Source of the DNA: Tieghemiomyces parasiticus
Taxonomy: Eukaryota > Kickxellomycota > Dimargaritomycetes > Dimargaritales > Dimargaritaceae
Length of the DNA stretch: 64,000 bases
Assembly (NCBI GenBank): GCA_027575765.1
Contig: JANBPT010000060.1
Location: 1 to 64,000, forward strand
Direction of reading: 5' to 3'
In this document: positions 1 through 10,838 of the stretch, in pieces
How positions within the stretch are numbered: position 1 is the first letter of the stretch
Layout: each line of letters opens with the position of its first letter
Made by a program: the position numbers and the translations under genes
The notes under the pieces: generated by a model
Database searches by the model: none
What the model saw: only the letters and a program-made list of their open reading frames with translations
Told to the model about the DNA's origin: nothing

Positions 1-3000
1 GAGAGATCTAGTTCCGAGTCATACATCATGGGCGAAGGAGGCGGGTACGGGTGGGGTTGGTAGTGGTGGCTTTCCGACGGGCCGGTACCGGCCGCAGTGG
101 TGGAAACGAAAGGTGAGGGTTTGGTGGGTGCGTTAATAGTGGCTGCCGTAGAAGTCGGCGGTGGGGGAAGCGGGGCGACGGCGGTGCTCGACGGGCTGGA
201 CGGCGTTGGCTGGTCGTCCGTCGAGGCTGAGGGTGCAAACCCTGGGTTGTTGTGAGGCACGGATGACGACGATACCGGCGGCGGTGATGGTGTCAGCTGG
301 GCCAGGTGGTCCAGGAACGGGGACGGACTGCGGGGGGCCGCCGGCTGCGGAGCATGGGCCGGGGCGGACCCTGGCGACGACGGCCCGGGCGGGAACGGCA
401 ACTGCGTCCTTTTTTCCGCAGTGCTTGTAGAAGGCTGACCGGTACCGTTCATGGTAGGTAAATGGTTTGCCAATGGAGGAGGTCCAGTAGGCACGGTACC
501 TGCGGGAGCCAGGTATGATTTTGGGCGGGAATCGTTGCCACTCGACACTAGCGGTGAAGAGGCCAGCTGACCGTTCGTGTGGACATCAGTACGTTCCCAG
601 ATGGGTGTAGATCGCACGGTCTGCATGGCAAAGGAAGCCGGGGGCCCATTGGACGCGTGGGCCACAGTACCGGACGAGACTATCGTGTTGCCGACGTTGT
701 TGGTCGATCCAAACCCACCATTCGTCATACCCGGAGGATACGGGTTGCGGGGAACGGACGACACGCTGCGTCGCATCCCGTGGTGGGTCATCACTTCAGG
801 GGTACCGGCCGCCATATCGGTGGGTGGCTGGGGCTTTGCTGGTGTGGGCGGGGCCCAAGCGCCTGGCGTGAGCGTTGGAGGCGGCAGATCGACCACTTCA
901 TGACCGGCAAACAACGATCGGGGTGGGGGCGGGATACTGCCGGCTTGGGTGCCGTTTGCCAGTGATACGGTCCCGCTCGGGGGTAGAGGCCGGATGGCCG
1001 CCAAAACGGCGTCGCCCGACAATAAATCTTCATTGAGACTGCCGCGACCGGCGTGGACGGCGTTATAGCCAAATCGCCACAAGGTTCGGGTAGTCTTGAG
1101 GGGTTCACGGTCGGGGAGGAGGATCCCGCGGCGACCACGGGTCTGGCGCCGCTTGCGCCGGATATCACGGTCGTCGTCCTTTTCCTTCCGCTCCAGTTCC
1201 AAGGCCGACAGTTCGGCGAGCTGTGGGGTAAAGTCCGGGAGCTGAGCCGCCGGTCGCACCACCGTCCAGAAGGGACCCAGCAGGGCCTGGTGCAGGTCCG
1301 TGTCGTCCAGCGTGGCTGAGCCATCAAACGGATAGCCTAGAAGGAGGAGTGACTTGGTGTAGGTGAACAGCTGCTCTCGGATCGAGTGCGCGATGGCGGT
1401 CAGGAATTCACCCGACAGGCCCAGGTCGGCACAAAATGCCGCCGCGAACCTCTCGGGATCCTGGCAGTCCTGACCTAGCTCCCACAACCGAGTGTTAAGA
1501 CGTACCACCCGCAGGTCGTCTGCGGCGAGGGTGGTCCGGACCAACCGGGCGTCCTCTTCCAAGTCGAACCGTCGGCAAATACAAGAAAAGTGGGTGCCGT
1601 CCACCTTGAACAGTCCAAACCCCGGCGGGGCCTGAGGGCGAAGAGCATTCGGTGCGTGGCCGTTTTCTGGGTTGGCGGCTTCGGCGGGAGTTACCTGATC
1701 CGGTAATGGCGGCGTCGGCTGACCGCCGCAGCGCCGGCAATGGAGCGGGCTGGCTAGGTCGATATGGTCACCGTCAAGCTCACCCCCAGCAATCGCCTGT
1801 TTGACCTTGTAGGCCTCGGTAATGATGCTACGACCAATGTCCCATTCGAACTGGTCGGTGAGGGCCGCATTGCCGACGGTAACCTCGATACGGATGAGTA
1901 CACGTAAATCAGGGTCGCCACCGGCCGCGGGACCACCATCGCCCTCCACCTTCACTAGAGCCTGCAAGTCCTTGGCCTCGGTGTCCATCTCTGCCGACGC
2001 TGGTGACCCATCAGCAGGGAATAGGACGTCGACGTGGTCGGCTGCCAAGGGTACGTATCCGTGGGCCTCGAAATCCGCCAACTGCTCGCGGATCTGGCGG
2101 ACGATGGCGGCCACAAACGTGGTGCCCGGAAGGCCCAGATCCTCGCACAGAATCTCGGCAAAGAGTTCGGGAGCCACCAGTTCGTCGGTCAGGTTCCACG
2201 TGAAGGTATCGCGCAGTTTGTGGCCATCGGCTTCGAGTTCCAGGCGGATGGGGACCAGTCGTTCCTCGGCCACTGCCTGAGTGCGGAGCTGCGTCCGCGT
2301 GAATTTAGGGGCCACATGCCGTCGCTGGCCATAAGTCCGGCCATGCGGGTCAATGCGGACCAGGGGCGGGCCGTGGGCCACAGCTTCCGCACTGGGCAGC
2401 TTTGTGAACGCCGGAAAGATGTAGTGGTTCCCAAGGATTCGCCGCCGCAGCTCAATCTCCTGTTGGGCTTGCTGGACTTGCGCCGTCGTACGCATCGCCT
2501 GCCGTTGCCCAATCTGCTGGAGTGCCTGCTGGTCGGCCCGGTACCGATGGACCGCAGACTCGTAAAACTTGCGCTTCTGTGGGGGCAGGGACTTGGTAGT
2601 CGGGGCTAGCGGCGGCGGCGGAGGTGGGAGCACGGGGCGCGGGGTGGCGGCCGATTGCCCTGGTAAAGGCACGACAGCGGCGGTTCCAGGTGCAGCCGTT
2701 GCGTTTGACGCTACCGCCATAGTGCCTGCCAGGCTCGTGGAAGGCATGCTGACGCCAGAAGGAGGCCGTACCGGCGGGCGAAATGCCTGGGCGTCAGTGG
2801 TGCTGTACAAATTAGCGGCAAGGGTGGAAGCCAGGGAGGCTGGAGCGCCGGGAACGGAAAACCCAGGGTGTGGGGGGCCAGTCGGCCGCGGGCCAGGGGG
2901 TAATGGCGAGGGTGTGACCGGAGTGGACGGCGGCCGTGGCGAGGTCAGGCCAGATTTGGCTATGGACGCCTTCTTGCGGTGTGACTTGGACTTGGGTGAG

Positions 3001-3621
3001 ACAGCCTTGGCCCGGCCGCCAAGGTTGGCCGAGAACGTAGTCTGCATGGATGCCGGGTCATAGGTAGGCGTGGCCAACGGGCTCTGAGGTAAGGACCCGG
3101 AGGGCGACGAGAAATAGGCGCCACCAGCCATAGGCGGGGAGGTCAATTTTTTGCCTAGGGACATCTTGACAGAGGGCGAGGCCACGCCTGCAGACCCTGA
3201 TCGATTGCCTTGGGCGGCGGTGCCCTGGCTACCACTCGTGCCGCTGCCCCCCTGGCCCATGTTGGGCGTGCCCGGCGGGAAGCGCTGACCGATGGGGCTG
3301 AGTAAATGTTGACTCCCTGGCGTGAGCCCGCCACCGGCCATGGGCGAGTGCATAAGGGTTACCGGATGTGCCTGCGGCCGCGGCTGGATGGGGGCTGGGT
3401 TTGACCCTTGCCGCCTGATCGATGGCGATCCTTGTGCCTGGCCTGGCGCGCCCGGATCCGGAGTCTGGCCAGGTGGCCGCGGTTGTCCCATTTGAAACAT
3501 CCCTGGCTGTTGAGGTGACTGCTGCTGCTGCTGTTGTTGCTGTTGCTGCAACTGTTGCATCTGCTGCTGCCGAAACCGTTGCATGGCCTGCGCTTGGACC
3601 TGGGCCTGGTAGTGCTGCTGT

Positions 3622-3653
<32 letters not shown>

Positions 3654-4682
3654 GAGATAGTTGTTTAACATGGCCTTCTGCTGGTTCGTGCCTAGACCTT
3701 GCGCAAAGTTGAGCCACGGGTTTGGCGGGCCCGCAGCTGGATAAGGTGGCCGTCCCATCATTTGGCCCGGAGTCATAAACGGCCCCTGGCCGGGGACCCC
3801 GCCTTTTCCCGACGGGTAGGCCGGGGTGCCCATGCCGGGTATCCCGCCAGATCCTGGGGGCGCTTGGTGTGGTTGGTGAAGTTGTAACGGCACCTGAGCC
3901 GGGGGCGGGGCGCTGCTCTTTGTCGGGGCCGGATTAGGGGTGAGCGTCGATCCGACCGGACTGGTGGCAAGCTGGGGCTCGGCACCAACGCTGGGCGTGG
4001 CCGGTAGGGCGCCGTTCTGAACCGCCACGGTGTGAAGCTGGCGTAGCAGGTTCAACGTGTCACGGTCCAGCATGTTATTCCGCTGGAGTTCGAGGATCCG
4101 CTGCTGCTGTGGAGGCTCGAGATTCATGGCTTGGAGCTGAGCCTGGGTGAACGTCGTTGGCCCCCCCTGGCTGGTCTCGCTGCTGCCAGGTGTAGCAGGG
4201 GCTGGTGGCGTCGCCGCGGGCCGCGGTGGCGGGACTTGGTTTATTGATGGCGGTGGGGGACGCGCAGCAGCGTTGGCCATTTGCATGTTCATCATGTAAG
4301 CGTTCATCGCGGCCGGATTGTTCATCATACCGATATTAAGCCCGGGCCCGGCCATCATACCGTTAAGGGTGGCCGGGTTCTGGCCCGCAAATTGAGGATT
4401 TATGGCGCCAGGGTAATTTCCGGAAGACATTGGGTTTGGGTAGCCGGGTACACCCCCGGGCATGGTTTGACCTTGGGCCATGTTGTACGCCATCATGGGG
4501 TTCATGCCGGGGTAGAACCCGGGGTTTGGGGCCTGAGGACCGCCAGGCGGTTGGCTACTTGGGACTCCATTCCCCTGATTATACGTGAACATATTGGGGT
4601 TGTTCTGGGCAGCGTTGAGCATCGCGTTGGCCGTAAAGGAGCCTGGCGTCCCTGGCGCGGGCTGGGCAGCATTGGGACGCAT
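1..4682 (-). CDS. SNF5: SNF5 / SMARCB1-type subunit of the SWI/SNF chromatin remodeller (partial, C-terminus beyond window)
   Basis: One uninterrupted frame runs from the ATG at 4682 to the left edge, at least 1560 codons; an in-frame stop lies about 39 nt upstream of the ATG, which fixes the start. Residues 1-340 are Asn/Pro/Met/Gly-rich; two Gln tracts of mixed CAG/CAA codons follow (about residues 343-390, nucleotides 3515-3655). After a Pro/Ser linker comes the SNF5 domain with its two repeats at about residues 805-1120; recognisable parts are LVPIRLELEADG (repeat 1) and VVRLNTRLWELG with SIREQL (repeat 2). Next is an acidic-then-Arg-rich helix, DDDRDIRRKRRQTRG (about 1165-1180), which matches the C-terminal helix of SMARCB1 that docks on the nucleosome acidic patch. 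A Pro/Ser/Thr-rich tail of more than 370 residues follows, much longer than in animal SMARCB1. The Gln-rich N-terminus favours Snf5 over the RSC paralogue Sfh1. Role in SWI/SNF is family knowledge; the stop codon is not visible. Confidence 0.93.
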
Positions 4683-7541
4683 GGGGTCGCACGGAGTTGG
4701 TGGGAAAGTGGTGGGGGTGTCAGGGAGGATAGAGCGACGAACGGCAGCTTGGTGAGAGGAGAAGGCCGTAAATATATATGACCTGACAGACTAGCACCGC
4801 GACGACGGAGTTGACGGCGGACGAAGGCGGCACTCGGTCAGAAGGTACAATGGACCGATCCGACCTGGCCGCGATCACGTAGAAGGTGTTGAGGTGGGCT
4901 ACGGGAGTAAGCAACTACGACGGGACGCGTGGGCCAAGGACGGGCACGGGTAAGGTGGGTACGGGGCTGCGCGCAGCTGAACGAACGAGTGATTCGAACG
5001 AATAGGCGCGAAGGCGAATCGTCGGGGGGGAGAAGGAGGAGTCAACTGGTGGGGCAAGGCAACACGGCACGAGGCCAGTTACTTTGGCACGGGCCGGGTC
5101 AAGATGGCGCTACGGGAGGCGATGAGGGGTCACGGACACGGACGAATAAAACAGAAGTGTGGCGAGAGCGAATAAGTGGCGATAGCGGGGCGAACGACGC
5201 GACAAGAAAGTGCAAAATGTCGAACAGCAGGGATGAAAGTAAGGGAATCGCGTGGTATGACAATGGGCAATGCAGGGACGGCTCTGGTGGGAGGTGACAG
5301 GTGGGCCCACGAATAGTGCGGTGGATGGCGAAGCTCCAGGGCTGTCGCTCAGAAAGCCCGCAGAGGGAGGATGGCGAGTGGGGGGGGGCTACAGGCAGAA
5401 CGGTGGTGACCGAGTGCGCGGTAAAGTAATCCGAGGTCCGGCGGTAGAGGTTGGACCAATCAGTGCCCCAAATGCTATGTACAGAGAGGCTGAAAAGGTC
5501 CGTCGTAAGGGTAATCAAGTAGGATGTGGCGATGGGTGACCGAGATGATTGAAAATTCAGCCCGAGAGTCAAACCCCGTTCCAGGGATGTGTTGCGTGCC
5601 GTCGCGCTGGCAGTGGCGACGGAGTGGGTTATTGGTGGGGGCAGACTTTTTTGCGCACGCGTAGCGGACGGCTCGTAAGCGCAGAACGAAGGGGTCTGGG
5701 CTGGCGGGAGCGGGAGCTTGGAAGTGGCCTTCGGGATAGCGCGTCTTTGGGTCGTCGCCGGACAGTGTGCCCTTGGTAATGGGCTCTGGCCCACGAACCT
5801 TGGGGGTGACTTGTGAGTAGATACGGCGCTAGCGGGCCGTGTGCCGGTGGTGGAAAGCTAGATTGGAGATATCTGCCTCTTCCCTGCGATAAACGCCCAC
5901 ATAACTTGACCAGGCTAGCTCCGAATCACCCAACAGCCGTCTTGACGTGGAATAGCACCGAAGGTCGGATCGATCGAATTCTAGGGGTAATGATGAAAGC
6001 AGGCGGAGAGACGATCTCGCCTGGTGAGGAAACCTAGGCCCCCCTGCTGCAGTACTAGCCTTAACCAGCCGTTTTAAAGCATCTAAAGAGACGGGACAGC
6101 GTGACGCACCGATATTTCGCGTCCCCGTGAGAGAGTTACGAGCTAAGCTTACCAATTGCTTGCGAGCACTACTGGGGGCTATGCCCGGAAGCTTGATCTG
6201 TTGTACGCCTACTTTGGTGTCACCCGCGGGTGGGGGGAGAGAGAGCATGATCGCAAATAACGTGAGGCAACTCGAGGCTCCGACCCAGAATAGTGGCGCC
6301 GACCCGATACTCTGGGACGCTGTGGCCGGATGGAGAATTGCTGCGCAGCGGCTACCAACAGCGCAGCACCGCTTGGTAGGTCAGAACTCATAATCTGACC
6401 CTGTGCTTAGCCACACTCGCGACGAAACGTAAATCTCTCAGACGGCGCCCCCTCCCGACCTGACTCCGCTCAACAATTCAGGATGATGACCTAAACCAGG
6501 CGACGGGATCGGGATCCCCGGGAAGGCTGAACCACCCATATTTGGAAATCCGACACGTAAACGCGGTGCTCATACCTGTACGAACGCGTATCGCACCAAC
6601 CCCCACGCTCCCTTCCCCACCATCGGTCCTTTTCTTTTTCCACCGGGTGGGCAGTTAGTATCATACTCACAAGCTGTGTGTACATCGCCCCACCCCTCCT
6701 TCGTACGCTATAGGGCTACAATCCGTCGTCGTGGGCAATCGTTGCCTTGTTTGAGAGTGGGGTCGCACGGGTCCCATTCGTCCCTGCCAGTGGCCTGGGG
6801 AGGGTCCCAGTTTGCTGCACCTAGTAACGCAGGTACCCTGGGACGGGACGAGTGCAAGCAGATAGGGACTCACATATTGCCCTAGACATGGCCTAGCGGA
6901 TGAAGGGAAGTGAAACCTGCCGTGGAGAAACGGGGGCTAGTATCTCTGGAGTGCCCTGGGTTCACCTGAAACCTCCTCCCCGCTCGCATCGTTACAGAAA
7001 GTACACCCTTGACCCTTTGGCCTGGCGGCGGAACCCAGCTCGATACGCGACGGAAGTGGCTGTGGCTGGTGTACACCGTTGCCTAGGTGGTAGCCCTGAG
7101 AGTTTCTACTCACTGTGCTCCCAAGGCAAAGTGGTTTTCGATAACGCCATCTCACCGACAAGCCGTTGCTTACCTACTGCAAGTAATATCCATTATTGCA
7201 CTCGCTTCGTTTCTTGAGTTGTACACCTCCGTCCCACCACTCCGCCTATGTCCAATCCCATACCCACCTCACCTTGGTTCACAGATGTCAAGCTATAGAC
7301 AAGCCCCCCTCGTCCGCGCAAAACTACCCCACCACCCTAATAACTCCTACTGCCTCCGTCACCTTTCGATACTATGCCATACCTTTCCGACGTTGGCCTA
7401 ACCGCTTACCGACCAGTGGCCATAGTGGGCTCCGCCGGCCTTCCCCTGCTCATCATTATACCTCCCTAACCCAGCCATCCAAGGCCTTACTGCTGCTTTC
7501 GTTTCTCTCTCTCACGTCACCCACCGCGGGCCGGAGGCATC
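4683..7541. other. Intergenic region between divergent SNF5 and GPCR genes
   Basis: About 2.9 kb with no supportable gene. The plus strand is purine-rich between about 4700 and 5800, so the SNF5 sense strand is pyrimidine-rich there, as expected for a promoter and leader. A run of nine G lies at 5380-5388. Several open frames exist but start at non-ATG codons or have no recognisable protein character. The last 80 bases before the GPCR start are CT-rich on the plus strand, consistent with its 5' leader. Confidence 0.6.
4771..4779 (-). promoter_or_regulatory. TATA-like element upstream of SNF5
   Basis: A run reading TATATATT on the minus strand lies about 90 nt upstream of the SNF5 start codon, a normal distance for a fungal TATA box. 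No transcription start is known, so this is a positional inference. Confidence 0.3.
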
Positions 7542-9008
7542 ATGGCCGCCCTAGCCCTGCTCGACTCGCCCGCTCTGGGTCGGTTCACCAATACCCCCCG
7601 ACCCCCGGTCATGAGCCCTAGCCAAATGAATGCCTCTCAGGTTGTCGCTACGGTCATCGCATCAGTATCCATCGGTGGCAGTCTCCTCATCGTCCTAGTT
7701 TACATCCTAAGCCGGATTACCCGCCCGAGTCTGACGGACCGGACCACAATCCGCCTCTTGGTCATTAAAAGTTCAGCCAATATCATCATCGGGTGCATGG
7801 TCATTGTCAACGACTACGTCTACACGAAGGCCGGGTGCTCCATAATATTCTCGTTTTTCCTTTGGATGATTCTCTTTTCCCTTTTTCTACAGGCCCTTAT
7901 GGGCCTCAACGTTCTCGTCGTGTTCGTGCTACGTCGTACATTCCAACCCCGAACTGGGACCTATGTCGTCCTGGGTTGCCTACTGCTCTCGCTTATCTGC
8001 ACCGTCATCCCATTGGCAGCGGGTCGGTTCGACTATAGTTACTATTACGATGCTTGCTTCATTGTACCCGTCTCCGCCCCGGACGCTTACCCCTGGGTGT
8101 GGGGGTCTCTGCTCTGGCCCTCCCTTCTGGCCTGCGTCATCCTCATTGGATGCCAGGTCGCCGTCATCATCGCCCTACTACGCAGCCGCATTTACATCCG
8201 TAGTCTCATAGCCAACGAGACCTCTTCGGCCCGGTCGCCCATTTACCAGGAGCTAGTCGGTCAACAGTTGGCCACCCTGCGCATGATCCGACGTTCAGTT
8301 ATCCGTATCCTTTTCTATATTCTGGTCCCTTTAGCCACGACGTTGTGTCCGTTCTGGCACTACCTCGTGGTTTACTATACACATACCCGGTCCTTTGTAT
8401 TCATACTGTTCTATTTCATTCTGGTCCCCAGTCAGGGTATCCTAGACGCCCTCATCTTCATCACCGAGCCAGCCTTCTCGGGCGTGTTCCGTTCCTGGCG
8501 CCACAGCCTGATTAAACATGCCCAGGCCGACGTCCACGACACCCGGCCGCCGCTCTACATCGTACAGGGTACACATCGCCTCCGCCTCGGCCGTCCGGAC
8601 GGACAGGTAGCCGACGCTGAAAGGTACTTACGGCCTAAGGGTCCTGGGCGGCGACTTCGAGACCGGTTCGCCCTGCGAGTGCTATGTTCGAACTATCACG
8701 AAGCTGCGGAAACCGAAGAGTCCACCTATGGCACGCCCGAGGCCGTCTCCCTGCGCCACCACGAAATTCAACCCACGCTGCCTAAGCGGCCGGAGAGCGT
8801 TTTCAACCCCTACCGTGATCGTGAACAATCCGACTGGAGCGGGCAGACAATTCGCATCCACAGGTCAAACAGCGCTCCGACGACCGCCCACACTGAGCCA
8901 CCGTCCCAGTACACCTCCAGTGCCCCGTCCGCCGTGGAAGACACTCACCCCAATAGCCACATCCACCCGCCGTGGACTAATTTTATCCATGAACTCAAAC
9001 GGATGTAG
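7542..9008 (+). CDS. Seven-transmembrane G-protein-coupled receptor-like protein
   Basis: A 488-residue single-exon protein. Seven hydrophobic segments are visible at about residues 34-57, 68-92, 99-130, 140-160, 187-213, 252-278 and 284-308. Cys99 at the outer end of helix 3 and Cys172 in the second extracellular loop are placed for the usual GPCR disulfide. An N-glycosylation sequon (Asn30-Ala-Ser) sits in the short N-terminus. The third cytoplasmic loop is short and basic (LRMIRRSVIR), and the cytoplasmic tail of about 180 residues is hydrophilic and Arg/Ser/Pro-rich. The topology resembles the fungal and amoebal cAMP-receptor-like or Git3-like receptors, but I cannot assign the subfamily or a ligand. 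ATGs at 7542, 7611 and 7626 are in frame; the shorter forms MSPSQMNAS or MNAS would place the N-terminus directly before helix 1. The nearest neighbour is AIM24, same strand, 361 nt downstream, with no functional link apparent. Confidence 0.85.
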   Translation: MAALALLDSPALGRFTNTPRPPVMSPSQMNASQVVATVIASVSIGGSLLIVLVYILSRITRPSLTDRTTIRLLVIKSSANIIIGCMVIVNDYVYTKAGCSIIFSFFLWMILFSLFLQALMGLNVLVVFVLRRTFQPRTGTYVVLGCLLLSLICTVIPLAAGRFDYSYYYDACFIVPVSAPDAYPWVWGSLLWPSLLACVILIGCQVAVIIALLRSRIYIRSLIANETSSARSPIYQELVGQQLATLRMIRRSVIRILFYILVPLATTLCPFWHYLVVYYTHTRSFVFILFYFILVPSQGILDALIFITEPAFSGVFRSWRHSLIKHAQADVHDTRPPLYIVQGTHRLRLGRPDGQVADAERYLRPKGPGRRLRDRFALRVLCSNYHEAAETEESTYGTPEAVSLRHHEIQPTLPKRPESVFNPYRDREQSDWSGQTIRIHRSNSAPTTAHTEPPSQYTSSAPSAVEDTHPNSHIHPPWTNFIHELKRM

Positions 9009-9369
9009 CTCTTGGGGGAAAGGCTATGTTTAGGAGCCTTCGGTTAGGGATAGGTCCTTAGGTGCCAGTTAGGCGATGGCCGAATGTGAATATAACGGGG
9101 TAGGCACCGTACATTCGGGTGACGTTATTTCAGGCGTTGTTCGGCCACGAGGGGCGACGACTGACGCTCACCTCTCTCGCCTTGTGTATGACGTCGCGCG
9201 ACGCCAGATCCAGGTGCCACCCACGGTCCCTCACAGCCATTCCTTTGCTGGGTCAAGTGTCAGATTCTCGCGGGTTAAGCATTACCACTAGCCCACCTCT
9301 ATTGTATTTGTCTCATTTTCTCCACTCTACGGATTCGGCTCTCGCAATCCACCCGCCGTCGGACACACC
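9009..9369. other. Intergenic spacer, GPCR to AIM24
   Basis: 361 nt between tandem plus-strand genes. It must hold the GPCR terminator and the AIM24 promoter. The last 80 nt are CT-rich; no clear TATA box or other element stands out. Confidence 0.5.
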
Positions 9370-10602
9370 ATGCTGCGACACGCCATCACCACCGCTGCCC
9401 GCACGCCGCTGCGGGGAATCCAGCTCCACATACCAACCCTGGGTCGCCGATCCGTCTCCATTTCGCTCGGCGATGCCAACAACGGTCAGAGCCGCGCGAC
9501 CTTGGGCCCGTGGTCAGCCGATCGACCCACGCCCCAACCCGGATCTCCAGCACCGTCGTCCGCTACCACCGCTACTCCGGCGGATGGTACATCGACCCCG
9601 GTTCAGACGATCAGCAGGTGGGCTGTGGGACTCCACAGTATCCTGCCCAAGTCACAGAAACCGCCGCCCCCGGCCCCGCCGGTCCTCGAGATTCTTAGTT
9701 CTGGCCACGGCGCCATGGTCTTGGCACGTCTCCCGCCGCACAGTCGGCTGCTCGCCGTCCCCAATACCGTCATGGGCCACTCCCCGACCACTCACATGAC
9801 GACGGTGACCGGCTCCGTCCTTCGTTTGGGCACCAGCTCCCCACTCCGCCGTGGACTCCGATTCCGTCACACTCGTCTCACCACCTCTCAGGAGCCCGGC
9901 GACGTCCTGCTGGCCGCCCAGGGCCAGGGCGATGTAGCCATCCTGGCGCTCAAAGGTACTGCCGACTACGTGGTACGGCCCAGCGCTCTCACTGCGCTCT
10001 CGTCGGAGGTCCGGGTGGGACTTGCCGGCGGCAAGCACGGCGTCGTCGGCCCGGCTTCTCGGCTATTCCGCCACCTAAGCGGTAGCGGCTCGGCCGTCAT
10101 CAGTGCCACCGGGGGCGTCTACCGGCTGGTGCTCAATCCCGGTGAATCCTACGTAATCAATCCGCGGTACCTCCTGGCGTGGGACGCCGGTCTCCAATTC
10201 CAACCGTCCAACTCGGCCGCCGAGCGGCAGTCTGCTACCCGGTCTCCGTCCTCCGATTCCGCCGCCCAAACTTCGACTTCTTCGTCAACTTCCACCGCCC
10301 CGCCGCGCTGGTGGCGGTTCAGCCTCCCGGCGCTCTACCGCCAGATCATGCGCCAGGCCGTCGGCCGGGACACGCTGCTACCCTCTGTCGTGGCGCCTTA
10401 CGTTTCCGACTACGTTGTGCGGCCCCTCCGGTTCGTGGTTGACCTAGCCGGGGGTTGGGTACGTGGGATCGCCGGTCGGGTGTTTGTGACCTACCCGTCC
10501 TACCAGGTCACGGGCCCTGGCGACCTCTATATAGCCACCCGGCTACCAGCCAACTGGCTCATCAAACAGTCGCGATTCAGCGTACCCAGCCAGGAACCCT
10601 AA
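9370..10602 (+). CDS. AIM24: AIM24-family mitochondrial inner-membrane protein
   Basis: 410 residues, close to the 394 of budding-yeast Aim24. The ATG at 9370 is preceded by CACACC. The first 35 residues are rich in Arg, Ser and Thr and lack acids until Asp35, as in a mitochondrial presequence. From about residue 105 to 400 the chain fits the AIM24/TIM24 beta-rich fold; recognisable blocks are GHGAMVLARL, PGDVLLAAQGQGDVAILAL, GEYV-like NPGESYVINPRYLLAWD and a C-terminal GPGDLYIATR. A Ser/Thr-rich insertion (about residues 280-315) interrupts the domain. In yeast, Aim24 supports assembly of the MICOS cristae-organising complex; that role is taken from the family. It is convergent with DUS3, only 236 nt separating the stops. 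Confidence 0.88.
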   Translation: MLRHAITTAARTPLRGIQLHIPTLGRRSVSISLGDANNGQSRATLGPWSADRPTPQPGSPAPSSATTATPADGTSTPVQTISRWAVGLHSILPKSQKPPPPAPPVLEILSSGHGAMVLARLPPHSRLLAVPNTVMGHSPTTHMTTVTGSVLRLGTSSPLRRGLRFRHTRLTTSQEPGDVLLAAQGQGDVAILALKGTADYVVRPSALTALSSEVRVGLAGGKHGVVGPASRLFRHLSGSGSAVISATGGVYRLVLNPGESYVINPRYLLAWDAGLQFQPSNSAAERQSATRSPSSDSAAQTSTSSSTSTAPPRWWRFSLPALYRQIMRQAVGRDTLLPSVVAPYVSDYVVRPLRFVVDLAGGWVRGIAGRVFVTYPSYQVTGPGDLYIATRLPANWLIKQSRFSVPSQEP

Positions 10603-10689
10603 AACCATCTGTTACATCACGGCATTCCAAGGAAACCACCCATGTTTACCTTGCACGGAGGAAAGCCGGTGTTATTATTAAAGCGGCTA

Positions 10690-10730
10690 TTTTTTTTAAA
10701 AAAAAAGGCACATTATATATATATATATAT
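10690..10730. repeat. T8A9 run and (TA)n microsatellite between convergent genes
   Basis: Eight T then nine A at 10690-10706, followed by an alternating TA tract at 10714-10730. It lies in the 236-nt gap between the stops of AIM24 and DUS3 and is a plausible shared 3'-end-processing region for both genes. Confidence 0.6.
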
Positions 10731-10838
10731 TGTGTTTGTTGCAAGCAGACTGTGGTTTTAGTTACAGAACCAACACCTGCTGAGACCTCTTGGCGAGCCG
10801 ATAGATCCGGCGGGTGTCATACTTGGCTATCGATGTGC

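Noticed and set aside
4281..4781. 166-codon plus-strand frame rich in His and Val
   Set aside because: It is antisense to the repetitive N-terminus of SNF5 and has no independent support.
5099..5794. 231-codon minus-strand open frame upstream of SNF5
   Set aside because: It opens at GTG with no ATG inside, has no domain character, and lies in the CT-rich leader or promoter of SNF5.
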